Shown here piece by piece: positions 15,791-22,906 of a stretch of DNA of 34,883 bases. Position 1 is the first letter of the stretch; every line of letters starts with the position of its first letter. This DNA is from an uncultured Selenomonadales bacterium (GTDB taxonomy: Bacteria; Bacillota; Negativicutes; Selenomonadales; Selenomonadaceae): contig CAMZAX010000023.1 in the NCBI GenBank assembly GCA_947304355.1, positions 1 through 34,883 on the forward strand, written 5' to 3'. The notes under the pieces are model-generated. The model did no database searches, was not told where the DNA came from, and saw only the letters and a program-made list of their open reading frames with translations. Both the position numbers and the translations under genes were made by a program.

Positions 15791-16688
15791 GTGAGACCTG
15801 CTGATTTTAGTTTGTATCGCGATTACCCCGAAGAAATGTTGATTAATACTTGCCGCGACAAACGCGCCGTCGATTACGCTCTTCAGCAAGCGGGTCTGCC
15901 CGTAATACCGACGGCGGGCTTTGCCGGCGAATCGTCGTGGGAGTGGTGCTTTGACGGCTTGCCGCTCAATTCCACAGTTGCCGTAACGACGAATTGTCTC
16001 GGACGCGATCGCGAAACACACAGGCTCTTCGTCGGCGGCATAAATGCCATGGTCAAAAAAAATTCATCCGACCGCGATTGTCGTTTGCGGCAAAGTCCCC
16101 GCTTGGCTCCCGAAAAGGCATCCCGACATTCAAATCGTTCACATTCCGAGTTACAGCGAGATGTGGCATGAACGCGAGAAAAGAAAATTATCGGGCAAAG
16201 GCATATTGAAGGGCGGTTACGGCGGCGAAAGCGGAGGAGCGCGAAGGGAAGAAGACGGCTTTTACAAGGACAGCGGTAGTGATAAGGTAACTGACCACAA
16301 CGCCATCATTGCGGCAGAATATTATTTGGATTTGGGAATGTACGTCGTTTTTTTGCATGAATATTACAGTCGTCCGGATTTACTTGTCGATTTTAATTTT
16401 CTTGCTGAGGTTAAGGGAATCGGTTCAGATAAGTCCGGCACCATTTCAAAGCAAATCAAAAAAGCCTCACGTCAAATTGAAAACGAATTAGCTCATCGCT
16501 CCCAAGAAGACCAACTTCCCGGCAAAATTGTAATAATATCGTTTCATGAAAGTTTCGAGATTGGTTTCAAGGCGATTAATGAAGGTTATCAAGAGGCAAA
16601 ACGTAAAAATCAAGTTCATTTCCCTGTTGAATTTTGGTTTCGCGGCGAATCCGGCATGGAAATTCGTGTTTTAGAAGAGGAGGAATAA
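15791..16688 (+). pseudogene. DUF4417 protein fused to CdiA-CT-like nuclease, truncated and frameshifted
   Basis: Two frames form one protein. Frame one (15791-16171) begins abruptly at PADFSLYRDYPEE, the DUF4417 core, lacking the usual ~50-70 N-terminal residues and any ribosome binding site. At an A8 run (16055-16062) the match moves to the frame used by 16044-16688: removing one A rejoins NAMVKK to IHPTAIVVCGK. The DUF4417 part ends with a Gly-rich linker (GGYGGESGG). A C-terminal ~140-residue domain then carries HNAIIAAEYY, RPDLLVDF and LAEVKG, a PD-(D/E)xK-type site resembling CdiA C-terminal tRNases. The nuclease part is intact and could be made alone from an internal start. The A8 may be a true mutation, a slippage signal or an assembly error. 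Stop TAA overlaps the next gene's start region. Confidence 0.72.
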
Positions 16689-17422
16689 TTATAGCTGTTT
16701 GTGGATGTGGTTTTTGCAGTTATGCGATTCATTATCACGGCGAACCTGAAGGCACAGAGCCCGTCGAGCATGTTTTTTGCACGATTGACAACTGGCGGAC
16801 ACTTGAGGCGGAAAATTTGCCTGCCGACAGTATAGAAATTGAGCACGATGATATTTTTTTCTACGCGTGGCGATGCGCTCGTTGCAACACGTTTACATTT
16901 TTCAATGATCGTTGGAAATATATCGGGACTTACACGCCCAAAGACGAATTTTCGTCCGAGCCCATGCAGGAGCCGTTTGAATTCGGACCTTTCTGGAACG
17001 ATTTTCAATGGTTTGACATAACCGAAGATGATATTCATACGTCCGAAGTCCTTGCGAAATATCCCGACAATCTCTGGTGCGCGAAAAATGATGACGAGTT
17101 GCGCTTTTACTCCGACGAGGCGCGCACAAATTGCGTCGCGCAGTTCAGACGGATTGAAATCGTCTTGCCCGTCACCGTCGCTACAATGTCGCTTAAATCG
17201 TTCAAGAAAATGCTTGCCCATTGGGACGACGTGGAATTCCATTATCACGGCGTCTACTACAACTTCATGCGCGAAGACGACGGCATCAATATTTATCGCG
17301 GGCACGGTTACGTTTACGCTTGCTACCACGCCGCGACCTTTGACGTCGACGAAATTGTCAACGCGAAAATTTTCCCCGACGGCAAATCAATCGCCGAAGC
17401 GCAAGCCGAAATCGAATTGTAA
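16688..17422 (+). CDS. Cysteine-containing protein of unknown function; candidate immunity partner
   Basis: About 244 residues; family not recognised. The N-terminus has CGCGFCSYAIHYHGEPEG, and CARC follows near residue 60, a possible zinc-ribbon. The rest is acidic and aromatic, with no membrane segment. GGAGG (16679-16683) is followed by no ATG, GTG or TTG in frame; the candidates are ATT 16688 (spacing 4, overlapping the upstream stop as TAATT) and ATA 16691 (spacing 7). The only standard upstream start, TTG 16634, lies deep in the previous gene without a site. Its tight coupling to a toxin-like nuclease gene suggests an immunity protein, which is inference. A terminator follows. Confidence 0.6.
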   Translation: MIAVCGCGFCSYAIHYHGEPEGTEPVEHVFCTIDNWRTLEAENLPADSIEIEHDDIFFYAWRCARCNTFTFFNDRWKYIGTYTPKDEFSSEPMQEPFEFGPFWNDFQWFDITEDDIHTSEVLAKYPDNLWCAKNDDELRFYSDEARTNCVAQFRRIEIVLPVTVATMSLKSFKKMLAHWDDVEFHYHGVYYNFMREDDGINIYRGHGYVYACYHAATFDVDEIVNAKIFPDGKSIAEAQAEIEL

Positions 17423-17429
17423 TTCAAAG

Positions 17430-17453
17430 CCCGTCAGCGTGACGGGTTTTTTT
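17430..17453 (+). terminator. Rho-independent terminator
   Basis: CCCGTCA (17430-17436), loop GCG, TGACGGG (17440-17446), then seven T. Confidence 0.9.
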
Positions 17454-17465
17454 GTTGCCAAAAAA

Positions 17466-17487
17466 CTTGTCCCTTGTCCCTTGTCCC
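17466..17487. repeat. Heptanucleotide tandem repeat (CTTGTCC x3)
   Basis: Three perfect CTTGTCC units (17466-17486) plus one C, between the terminator and smpB. The middle unit supplies the smpB -35 box. Confidence 0.85.
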
Positions 17488-17502
17488 TTTAACTGTTATC
17501 AT
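17474..17502 (+). promoter_or_regulatory. smpB promoter with -35 in the heptad array
   Basis: TTGTCC (17474-17479), 17-nt spacer, TATCAT (17497-17502). The same hexamer recurs 7 bp on each side, but only the middle copy is correctly spaced. Confidence 0.6.
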
Positions 17503-17520
17503 TGCGGCGAGGTGATTCGT

Positions 17521-17985
17521 ATGAAGAAGGACGAAATTAAAATCGCGTGCGAGAATCGCAAGGCGCGCCACGATTATTTTATTCACGAGACTTACGAGGC
17601 GGGCATCGAACTTAAAGGCACCGAAGTCAAAAGCTTGCGAGCCGGCAAAGCGAATCTGCGCGACAGCTACGCCGAAGTCAAGGACGGTGAAATTTTCGTC
17701 GAACATTTTCACATAAGCCCCTACGAACAGGGAAATATTTTTAATCACGAACCGTTGAGACGCCGACGCCTGCTCCTGCACAAACGCGAAATCCTAAAAC
17801 TCTTCGGCAAGACCCGCGAAAAAGGCTTCACGTTAATTCCGTTGAAAGTCTACTTTAAACGCGGGCGCGCGAAAATGGAATTGGCATTGGCAAGCGGCAA
17901 ACACAGCTACGACAAACGTGCCGCTCTGCACGAAAAATCAGCCAAGCGCGACATCGAACGGGCACTGAAAACAGTTAGGAGTTAG
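17521..17985 (+). CDS. smpB: SsrA (tmRNA)-binding protein SmpB
   Basis: 154 residues, normal for SmpB. It binds tmRNA and places it on stalled ribosomes (trans-translation). Family hallmarks include the N-terminal NRKARHDYFIHETYEAGI, then GTEVKSLRAGKANL, the RRRLLLHKREI segment, LIPLKVYFK and a basic tail with YDKR. The start at ATG 17521 has GCGAGGTGA 8 nt upstream. The last codons (ACA GTT AGG AGT TAG) belong to a heptad repeat, so the end of the protein (TVRS) is repeat-encoded. The tmRNA gene itself is not in the window. It is probably cotranscribed with the ChW gene unless the inverted repeat at 17992-18038 interferes. Confidence 0.96.
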   Translation: MKKDEIKIACENRKARHDYFIHETYEAGIELKGTEVKSLRAGKANLRDSYAEVKDGEIFVEHFHISPYEQGNIFNHEPLRRRRLLLHKREILKLFGKTREKGFTLIPLKVYFKRGRAKMELALASGKHSYDKRAALHEKSAKRDIERALKTVRS

Positions 17986-18042
17986 AAGTTAGGAGGTAGG
18001 AGTTAAAAGCGCGTCATCAACTCCTAACTCCTACCTCCAAAC
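17974..18042. repeat. Inverted pair of heptad arrays (GTTAGGA / TCCTAAC)
   Basis: The left array is GTTAGGA, GTTAGAA, GTTAGGA, GGTAGGA, GTTAAAA (17974-18008). The right array is TCCTAAC, TCCTACC, TCCAAAC (18022-18042), the same units reversed. A perfect 14-bp stem forms between 17992-18005 and 18025-18038 with a 19-nt loop. There is no T-tract, so it is not a normal terminator. The left array overlaps the smpB stop codon. Confidence 0.85.
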
Positions 18043-18063
18043 TATTAAAAGGGAGCGGTCGAA

Positions 18064-18600
18064 ATGATTCGGAAAATTTTCTCCGCCGTGATTTTGGCGG
18101 CAATGTTGTTGCTTGCGCGCGACGCCGCCGCTTACGAGGACATCACTTATCAAGCCAACGTCGAAGGGCTCGGCTGGATGCAACCCGTCAAGGACAACGA
18201 GATCGTCGGCACAACCGGGCAGGCGCGGCGCATGGAGGCTTTGATTATCGATTTCCCCGGCGGCATAAAATATCGCGCGCACGTCCAGAACGTCGGCTGG
18301 CAACCGTGGGTTCATTCGGGCGAGGCGGCGGGCACCGTCGGCAAGAACTTGCGCATGGAGGCAGTCCAAATCGAATTGGTCGGCAGGTCGGCACAATACT
18401 TCGACGTTTACTATCGCGCGCACGTTGAACAAATCGGTTGGCTCGGTTGGGCGAAAAACGGCGAACCTGCCGGCACTGCGGGCGCGGGCTTGCGGCTTGA
18501 GGCTCTGCAAATCATGTTGCTTGAAAAGGACGACACCTTTGAGACCGGCAGCAACAAGGCTCCGTTCTATCAAAAAGTCGTGAACGCGCCGAAAGTTTGA
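18064..18600 (+). CDS. Secreted ChW-repeat (clostridial hydrophobic W) protein
   Basis: 178 residues: a signal peptide (about 1-23, cleavage AAA-YE), then three ChW repeats of the form Y-x-A-x-V-x-x-x-GW ... G-x-x-x-GT-x-G-x-x-x-R-x-EA (about residues 28-63, 68-110 and 114-157), and a short polar tail. ChW repeats are found in exported Firmicute proteins and are thought to act in surface binding or in contact with extracellular polymers; no enzymatic domain is present. GGGAG lies about 8 nt before ATG. The next GT41 gene starts 2 nt after its stop, so the two are translated from one message. Confidence 0.9.
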   Translation: MIRKIFSAVILAAMLLLARDAAAYEDITYQANVEGLGWMQPVKDNEIVGTTGQARRMEALIIDFPGGIKYRAHVQNVGWQPWVHSGEAAGTVGKNLRMEAVQIELVGRSAQYFDVYYRAHVEQIGWLGWAKNGEPAGTAGAGLRLEALQIMLLEKDDTFETGSNKAPFYQKVVNAPKV

Positions 18601-18601
18601 C

Positions 18602-20167
18602 ATGGACATCTTAAAACGTTACGAGGCGGCTCTGGAGCTGTACAAGGCACGCAAATTCGACGCGGCATTGGAAATCGTCGACGAACTGAAAAACGCCACG
18701 CCGCATTGGAAAAAGTCTTTCCTGCTTGAGGCTTACGTTCGACGCGAGCAAGATGAGTTCGTCAAAGAATTCATATTGCTGACGGAACTGTTGCCGCGCT
18801 TCGACTTCAAGTCGGCGGACGAAAAATCTTTGGCGGCGGACGCGCTGAGCCTGTTCGGGTCGGTCAATCGCGTCCTTGGCAATATCGTTGCGTCCGTCGA
18901 AAGTTTCAAGCTTGCGGCAATGTTGGAGGGCGTCGGCGTCAAAGCCTGCACCGAGACGAGCAACGCGCTTTTCGCCGCCAACAGTGCCGAGAATTTTTCC
19001 GCCGCCGATTTCCGCGAACTTTACGCCGCCTACAAAAAATATTCGGCTGACATCACGCCAAGCCCGCGCAGGTTTTACGCACATGACAAAATCCGCGTCG
19101 GCTTCGTGTCCGTCGATTTTCAATGGCACGTCGTCATGGCGTGGAGTTGGGCTTTGCTGACCGAGCTTGACAAAAATTTTTTCGCGGTCTACTGCTATTC
19201 GGGCGTCAAGGCACCCGACAAAGTCACGAATCATTTTCGGGCGACCGTCGACGTTTGGCGCGACATTGCCGCCTTGACGGACGAACAGGCCGCCGAACTG
19301 ATTCGCGCTGACGAAATTGACATCTTGTTTGACTTGGCGGGACACACCGCCGATAATCGTCTGCGCGTGTTCGCATATCGTCCCGCGTCCGTGCAAATCA
19401 GCGGCGTCGGCTACATGAACAGCACCGGGCTTGACGCAATGGATTACTTCCTGTCTGACGTGCATTGCGCGGGCAAGTCGTCGCCGTACTTCACCGAAAA
19501 GCTTATTTTGTTGCCGCGCAGTCACATCTGTTATGAACCGCCGACAAAGCTTGAACCTGCCGCCGCGCCGCCGTGCCTTGCCAATGGTTTCGTGACGTTC
19601 GGCAGCTTCAATCATTTCGGCAAAGTCACCGATTCGATTTTGCGCGCGTGGAAAAAAATTCTCGACACCGTTCCGAACAGCCGTTTGATTCTCAAGCACA
19701 AGATCTTCAATCGGAGCGACGGGCGGGACTTCGTAAGCGAACGGTTGAAAAAATTCGGCTTCGACTCGTCGCGGGTTGAGTTGCGACCTTACACGGCGAA
19801 TCATCTTGCCGAATACGCGGACATTGACGTTGCGTTGGACACATTCCCCTACACGGGCGGCGTCACGACCTGCGAAGCGTTGTATATGGGCGTGCCCGTC
19901 GTCAGTCTTTACGGCGACCGCCACGGCACGCGCTTCGGCTTGAGCATTTTGACGAACGTCGGGCTTGAGGCGTTGGCAGTCGATTCGTTCGGCGCGTATG
20001 TTGAGCGGGCGGTTGCGTTGGCGGGCGACTGGGAACTGTTGCAAGTCTTGCGGACAAATCTGCGCGGCATGATGAAACTTTCGCCGCTGATGGACGCGAC
20101 AAATTACGCGCGCGCAGTCGGGGAGGCACTTATCACAATCCTCGCGCTTAAGGAGGAACTTAAATGA
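18602..20167 (+). CDS. GT41-family glycosyltransferase, copy 2
   Basis: 521 residues, closely related along its full length to the protein at 7861. It has the same catalytic stretches: DKIRVGFVSVDF, DILFDLAGHTADNRL, VQISGVGYMNSTGL, FGSFNHFGK and DTFPYTGGVTTCEAL. At DNA level the two share an exact 47-bp segment (8794-8840 and 19538-19584), which points to recent duplication or gene conversion. The N-terminal ~150 residues differ most, so the two copies may prefer different acceptor proteins. No ribosome binding site is seen; translation probably couples to the ChW gene 2 nt upstream. Its own end (AAGGAGG, then ATGA) launches the LptA-like gene. Confidence 0.9.
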   Translation: MDILKRYEAALELYKARKFDAALEIVDELKNATPHWKKSFLLEAYVRREQDEFVKEFILLTELLPRFDFKSADEKSLAADALSLFGSVNRVLGNIVASVESFKLAAMLEGVGVKACTETSNALFAANSAENFSAADFRELYAAYKKYSADITPSPRRFYAHDKIRVGFVSVDFQWHVVMAWSWALLTELDKNFFAVYCYSGVKAPDKVTNHFRATVDVWRDIAALTDEQAAELIRADEIDILFDLAGHTADNRLRVFAYRPASVQISGVGYMNSTGLDAMDYFLSDVHCAGKSSPYFTEKLILLPRSHICYEPPTKLEPAAAPPCLANGFVTFGSFNHFGKVTDSILRAWKKILDTVPNSRLILKHKIFNRSDGRDFVSERLKKFGFDSSRVELRPYTANHLAEYADIDVALDTFPYTGGVTTCEALYMGVPVVSLYGDRHGTRFGLSILTNVGLEALAVDSFGAYVERAVALAGDWELLQVLRTNLRGMMKLSPLMDATNYARAVGEALITILALKEELK

Positions 20168-20748
20168 ATCGTTTAAAATTTTTCGCGTTGGCGTTGATTA
20201 TCGTCGTCGCCGCGCAGGTTAAAGCCTTTGCCGCCATGCCCGAAATATCGGCGGGCGAAATGTACTTCGACGTTTTCAAGGGCATTTACGTCCTCAAGGG
20301 CAACGTGCACGTCGCGGCGGACAACCACGGCTTCAAGGCGAAAATTACGGCGGACGAGGCGCAAGTCAGCGTAACCAAGCAAAAGTGTTGGGCGGAAGGT
20401 CACGTAAAGCTTGAACAGGACGGCATAAATTTCGGTTGCGACCGCGCCTACTTGCAATGGCAAACGCGCACCGCCGAAGTCACGGGCTCTGTCAAGTTCG
20501 TCAACAAAAAAAGTGTCACGATAACTTCGGACACTGCAGTTTTTAATTGGAAGGATAAAATCGTCGACTTCTACGGCAAAGTCACCGTCAAGGCGGAAAA
20601 AAAACTCAAGTTCGCGGACGGCGTTAAACTCGATGGCAAGGAATATCAGCACGTCCAATACAACGTCGTCGAAAACACAATCCTTGCGCTCGACAAAGAA
20701 TTCGACGCGCCCGAAGTCAATATTCCGTCCGTTGAAGACGCGGAATAA
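20164..20748 (+). CDS. LptA/OstA-like periplasmic protein
   Basis: 194 residues: a signal peptide (about 1-23, cleavage near AFA-AM), then repeated short beta strands of the OstA/LptA type, with the recurring pattern A-x-x-M-x-F/Y-x-x-x-x-G-x-x-x-x-x-G-N-V-x-V seen at the start and again as AEVTGSVKFV and VDFYGKVTVKAEKK. LptA-fold proteins form the periplasmic bridge for lipopolysaccharide transport, so this supports a diderm envelope. It is not next to lptB/lptC genes here, and it is longer than a minimal LptA, so a side role in envelope assembly is possible. AAGGAGG lies 8 nt before ATG, and the start overlaps the GT41 stop by 4 bases. Confidence 0.8.
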   Translation: MNRLKFFALALIIVVAAQVKAFAAMPEISAGEMYFDVFKGIYVLKGNVHVAADNHGFKAKITADEAQVSVTKQKCWAEGHVKLEQDGINFGCDRAYLQWQTRTAEVTGSVKFVNKKSVTITSDTAVFNWKDKIVDFYGKVTVKAEKKLKFADGVKLDGKEYQHVQYNVVENTILALDKEFDAPEVNIPSVEDAE

Positions 20749-20750
20749 AC

Positions 20751-20779
20751 TTGTCGGCGCGTTCGGATTGTGGTATATT
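20751..20779 (+). promoter_or_regulatory. Promoter for a small RNA
   Basis: TTGTCG (20751-20756), 17-nt spacer, TATATT (20774-20779), starting 3 nt after the lptA-like stop. No reading frame follows it. Confidence 0.55.
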
Positions 20780-20783
20780 TTTT

Positions 20784-20900
20784 GCAGAAGGTTTTTCGGA
20801 GCTATGTGAACCGGCGATATGGTGCGTAATGGTTGAACCTTTAGAGCTTGCAGAGGAATTGCCGCCGGTGCAATTCTCTAACTCTGCAGGCTCGCTCTGT
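20784..20900 (+). ncRNA. Candidate structured small RNA of unknown family
   Basis: Between convergent genes, downstream of a good promoter, lies about 115 nt with no coding potential but strong folding. A 12-bp stem (20844-20855 with 20882-20893, one G-T pair) is followed inward by a 7-bp stem GAATTGC/GCAATTC (20856-20862, 20870-20876), a 5-nt bulge (20877-20881) and a 7-nt loop. The 5' half has three GGTT/AACC blocks (20790, 20809, 20831-20839) that can pair in alternative ways. I see no 4.5S RNA, 6S, tmRNA or known riboswitch signature. The end is followed by only a weak T-rich stretch. Confidence 0.5.
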
Positions 20901-20903
20901 TTA

Positions 20904-21776
20904 TTAAGCTGTTGCGTTGTCGGGTGAAGGCGTGACGGCTTCCAAAGACTTTATAGCGACTTCGATCATCGAATCGTCGGGCTCGCGCGTCGTCAAGTAC
21001 TGCAACCACAGCCCCGGCAACGTCGCCAGCTTGACGAACGAATTTTGCGAACGCGCCGAGAATCGGATTATCTCATACGACAGCCCCGCCACCACCGGCA
21101 ACAAAATGATTCGCGACAGGATTCTTATCCACAGCTCCGGCCAGCCGAGAAACGCGAATACGAAGATACTTACCAGCATGACGATAAGCAGAAACGCTGT
21201 TCCGCACCTGGGATGCAGGCGCGGGAATTTTTTTACGTTCTCGACAGTCAGCGGCAAGTCCGCTTCGTAACAGAAAATCGTTTTGTGCTCCGCGCCGTGA
21301 TATTGGAAGACGCGTTGAATGTCCTTCATGCGCGAAATCGCGAACAGATACGCCAAGAAAATTATCAGCCGCAAAAAGCCTTCCGCCAAGTTCAAGGCAA
21401 CGGGGTCGTCGGTCAGCGTGTGGAAAAATTTCGCGGCAAAGGTCGGTATCGCCACGAACAGCCCGCACGCCAACGCAATCGCCAAGAGTATCGTGCCAAT
21501 CAATTCGCGGTCGGTAAGTTGTTCGTCCTCCTCGCCCGCCGCCTGCGCCGAAAACGACAGCGACTTCATGCCCAAAATCAGCGACTCGAACAGACTCACC
21601 GCGCCGCGCAGGAGCGGCAACTTCAACACGGGATAACGGTCGGCGATTGAACTTACGGGCTTGACTTGCACGTTTATGTTGCCGCCGGGCTCGCGCACAG
21701 CCGTCGCCACCTTGCCGAAGCCGCGCATCATCACGCCTTCGATAACCGCTTGCCCGCCGACGATTGGTTTGTCCAT
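20904..21776 (-). CDS. yqhQ: DUF1385 membrane protein (YqhQ family)
   Basis: 290 residues. The N-terminus KPIVGGQAVIEGVMMRG is the family signature. Several membrane segments follow (about residues 95-125, 140-165 and two near 200-245), with a conserved YHGAEHKTIFCYE motif and LHPRCGTAF between them, suggesting a metal site at the membrane. The molecular function is not established. In many Firmicutes it lies beside rpmE, prmC and prfA, as here with rpmE. ATG 21776 has GGAGG 7 nt upstream; the longer frame to 21842 would run through the hairpin and overlap rpmE. It is last in a minus-strand operon after a possible attenuator. Confidence 0.9.
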   Translation of the reverse strand: MDKPIVGGQAVIEGVMMRGFGKVATAVREPGGNINVQVKPVSSIADRYPVLKLPLLRGAVSLFESLILGMKSLSFSAQAAGEEDEQLTDRELIGTILLAIALACGLFVAIPTFAAKFFHTLTDDPVALNLAEGFLRLIIFLAYLFAISRMKDIQRVFQYHGAEHKTIFCYEADLPLTVENVKKFPRLHPRCGTAFLLIVMLVSIFVFAFLGWPELWIRILSRIILLPVVAGLSYEIIRFSARSQNSFVKLATLPGLWLQYLTTREPDDSMIEVAIKSLEAVTPSPDNATA

Positions 21777-21789
21777 GAAATTTCCTCCG

Positions 21790-21827
21790 AAAACAAATCG
21801 GGCAAGGCGAATAATCACCCTGCCCGA
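21790..21827 (-). terminator. Hairpin between rpmE and yqhQ (partial terminator/attenuator)
   Basis: On the minus strand TCGGGCAGGGTG (21827-21816) pairs with CGCCTTGCCCGA (21809-21798) in a 12-bp stem with loop ATTATT, followed by TTTGTTTT. It probably lowers read-through from the abundant rpmE message into yqhQ. Confidence 0.7.
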
Positions 21828-21838
21828 AAAATTTTGAC

Positions 21839-22039
21839 TCAAGATTTTTTGTAGCGTTTGTTGAACTTTTCAATGCGACCGCCCGCTTTGACGTCGCGCT
21901 GACGACCCGTGAAGAACGGATGGCATTTTGAGCAAACGTCGACGCGCAATTCCTTTTTGGTGGAGCCGGTCTTGAAAGTATTGCCGCAACCGCAAGTAAC
22001 AGTTGCCTCGAAGTACTGCGGATGAATTTTCTCTTTCAT
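21839..22039 (-). CDS. rpmE: 50S ribosomal protein L31 (zinc-binding type)
   Basis: 66 residues, standard length. MKEKIHPQY at the start, Cys16, Cys18, Cys36 and Cys39 as the zinc ligands (TCGCGNTF and [10 protein letters not shown]), and the basic tail [11 protein letters not shown]. This is the C+ form of L31; in several bacteria a zinc-free paralogue replaces it under zinc limitation. GAGGTG lies upstream of ATG within the 18-nt gap to the methyltransferase gene, with which it is likely cotranscribed. Confidence 0.97.
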   Translation of the reverse strand: MKEKIHPQYFEATVTCGCGNTFKTGSTKKELRVDVCSKCHPFFTGRQRDVKAGGRIEKFNKRYKKS

Positions 22040-22057
22040 GCTGATACACCTCGCTTT

Positions 22058-22858
22058 CTATTTCGTGCCCCAGACGACAAGCCGATTGTCGGGGGAAGTT
22101 GTAATCGGGAATTCGGGGAAAACTTTCGCGCCGGGGATTTTGGCAACGAATTCGTCAAGCGTGTAGCCGCTGTACATGCCGTAGCCCGCGAAAAAATCGC
22201 CGTCCCAAGTGACGTAGCCCGCCTTAGCCTTCGACACGACTTTTTCAAAGTACATGTCCTGCACGGGACGCGTCAGTTCGGAAAACGCGTAGTCGCTGAT
22301 AAAAAAGTCGCAGGGCGCGTCGTGATAAAGGTGCGTGCCGTCAATGTAGCGGATGTCGCCCGTCAAATTCATCGCGGTCAAAAATTTTTCGGTCAACGCA
22401 AGGACTTCGGGCAAGTCAATCAGGTTGTAGCGTTCAAGCGGCAAAGCACTCGTCAAAACTCTGCACTGCCCGCCGTAGCCGACGCCGATTTCCGTGACGG
22501 TTTTGAAGTTGTCAACGTCGAACAGCGAAATGATGTCGACAAGCACTTTGATGTAGCGGAGCGTCGACGGCGAGCCGATAACCTGCCAATCGCCCGCAGA
22601 GTATTCCGCGATAAATGGATTGCCGATCGAATCGTTGCGCAGGAAGAATTGCCATTCGTCTTCGGACAGGCGGAGAGTATTGCTGCGCATGATGTATTCG
22701 AAGCACGCTTGCCCGACCTCAGGCGACAAATACTCAACGACCCGCGTGTAAACGGGATTGCGCTTGAAGTTTTTAAAAACGTCGTCGTGGCGCGAGGCGA
22801 AGTAGCAAAATTCAGGATACCACTCGTTGTCGAAAACACTGGTGCCGCTAATCTTCAA
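22058..22858 (-). CDS. Putative sugar O-methyltransferase
   Basis: 266 residues. A SAM-dependent class I methyltransferase fold begins at VTEIGVGYGGQCRVL (motif I, about 125-139), followed by NLIDLPEVLAL (acidic end of strand 2) and FFISDYAFSEL (motif II region). The arrangement agrees with the 'putative sugar O-methyltransferase' family found in surface glycan loci; the acceptor is unknown. The N-terminal ~120 residues are a family-specific helical region. The start is TTG 22858 with only a weak GGCGGTGA just upstream, and no better ATG until residue ~57, so the exact start is uncertain. It is first in the minus-strand unit with rpmE and yqhQ, driven by the promoter at 22902-22930. Confidence 0.78.
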   Translation of the reverse strand: MKISGTSVFDNEWYPEFCYFASRHDDVFKNFKRNPVYTRVVEYLSPEVGQACFEYIMRSNTLRLSEDEWQFFLRNDSIGNPFIAEYSAGDWQVIGSPSTLRYIKVLVDIISLFDVDNFKTVTEIGVGYGGQCRVLTSALPLERYNLIDLPEVLALTEKFLTAMNLTGDIRYIDGTHLYHDAPCDFFISDYAFSELTRPVQDMYFEKVVSKAKAGYVTWDGDFFAGYGMYSGYTLDEFVAKIPGAKVFPEFPITTSPDNRLVVWGTK

Positions 22859-22876
22859 TCACCGCCGTTAATTAAG

Positions 22877-22906
22877 TTGACGCGAAAACCGCGCAGGGTG
22901 TATTAT
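22877..22906 (+). promoter_or_regulatory. Promoter for the ClpX-VWA-PP2C-kinase-GrpE-Hsp70 operon
   Basis: TTGACG (22877-22882), 18-nt spacer, TATTAT (22901-22906), leader of about 50 nt to ATG 22966. Its -10 overlaps the -10 of the opposite promoter. Confidence 0.6.

Noticed and set aside
6175..18042. CRISPR array
   Set aside because: Units are 7 bp and directly adjacent, without spacers; no cas genes in the window.
20784..20900. 4.5S RNA, 6S RNA or tmRNA
   Set aside because: No GGAAGGAAGCAGC-type SRP loop, too short for 6S, and no tmRNA tRNA-like ends; kept as an unassigned RNA.
21777..21842. Upstream start for yqhQ
   Set aside because: It would run through the hairpin and overlap rpmE; ATG 21776 has GGAGG and the family's usual N-terminus.
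22058..22858. Part of the unfoldase operon
   Set aside because: It is transcribed in the opposite direction with rpmE; only the promoter region is shared.
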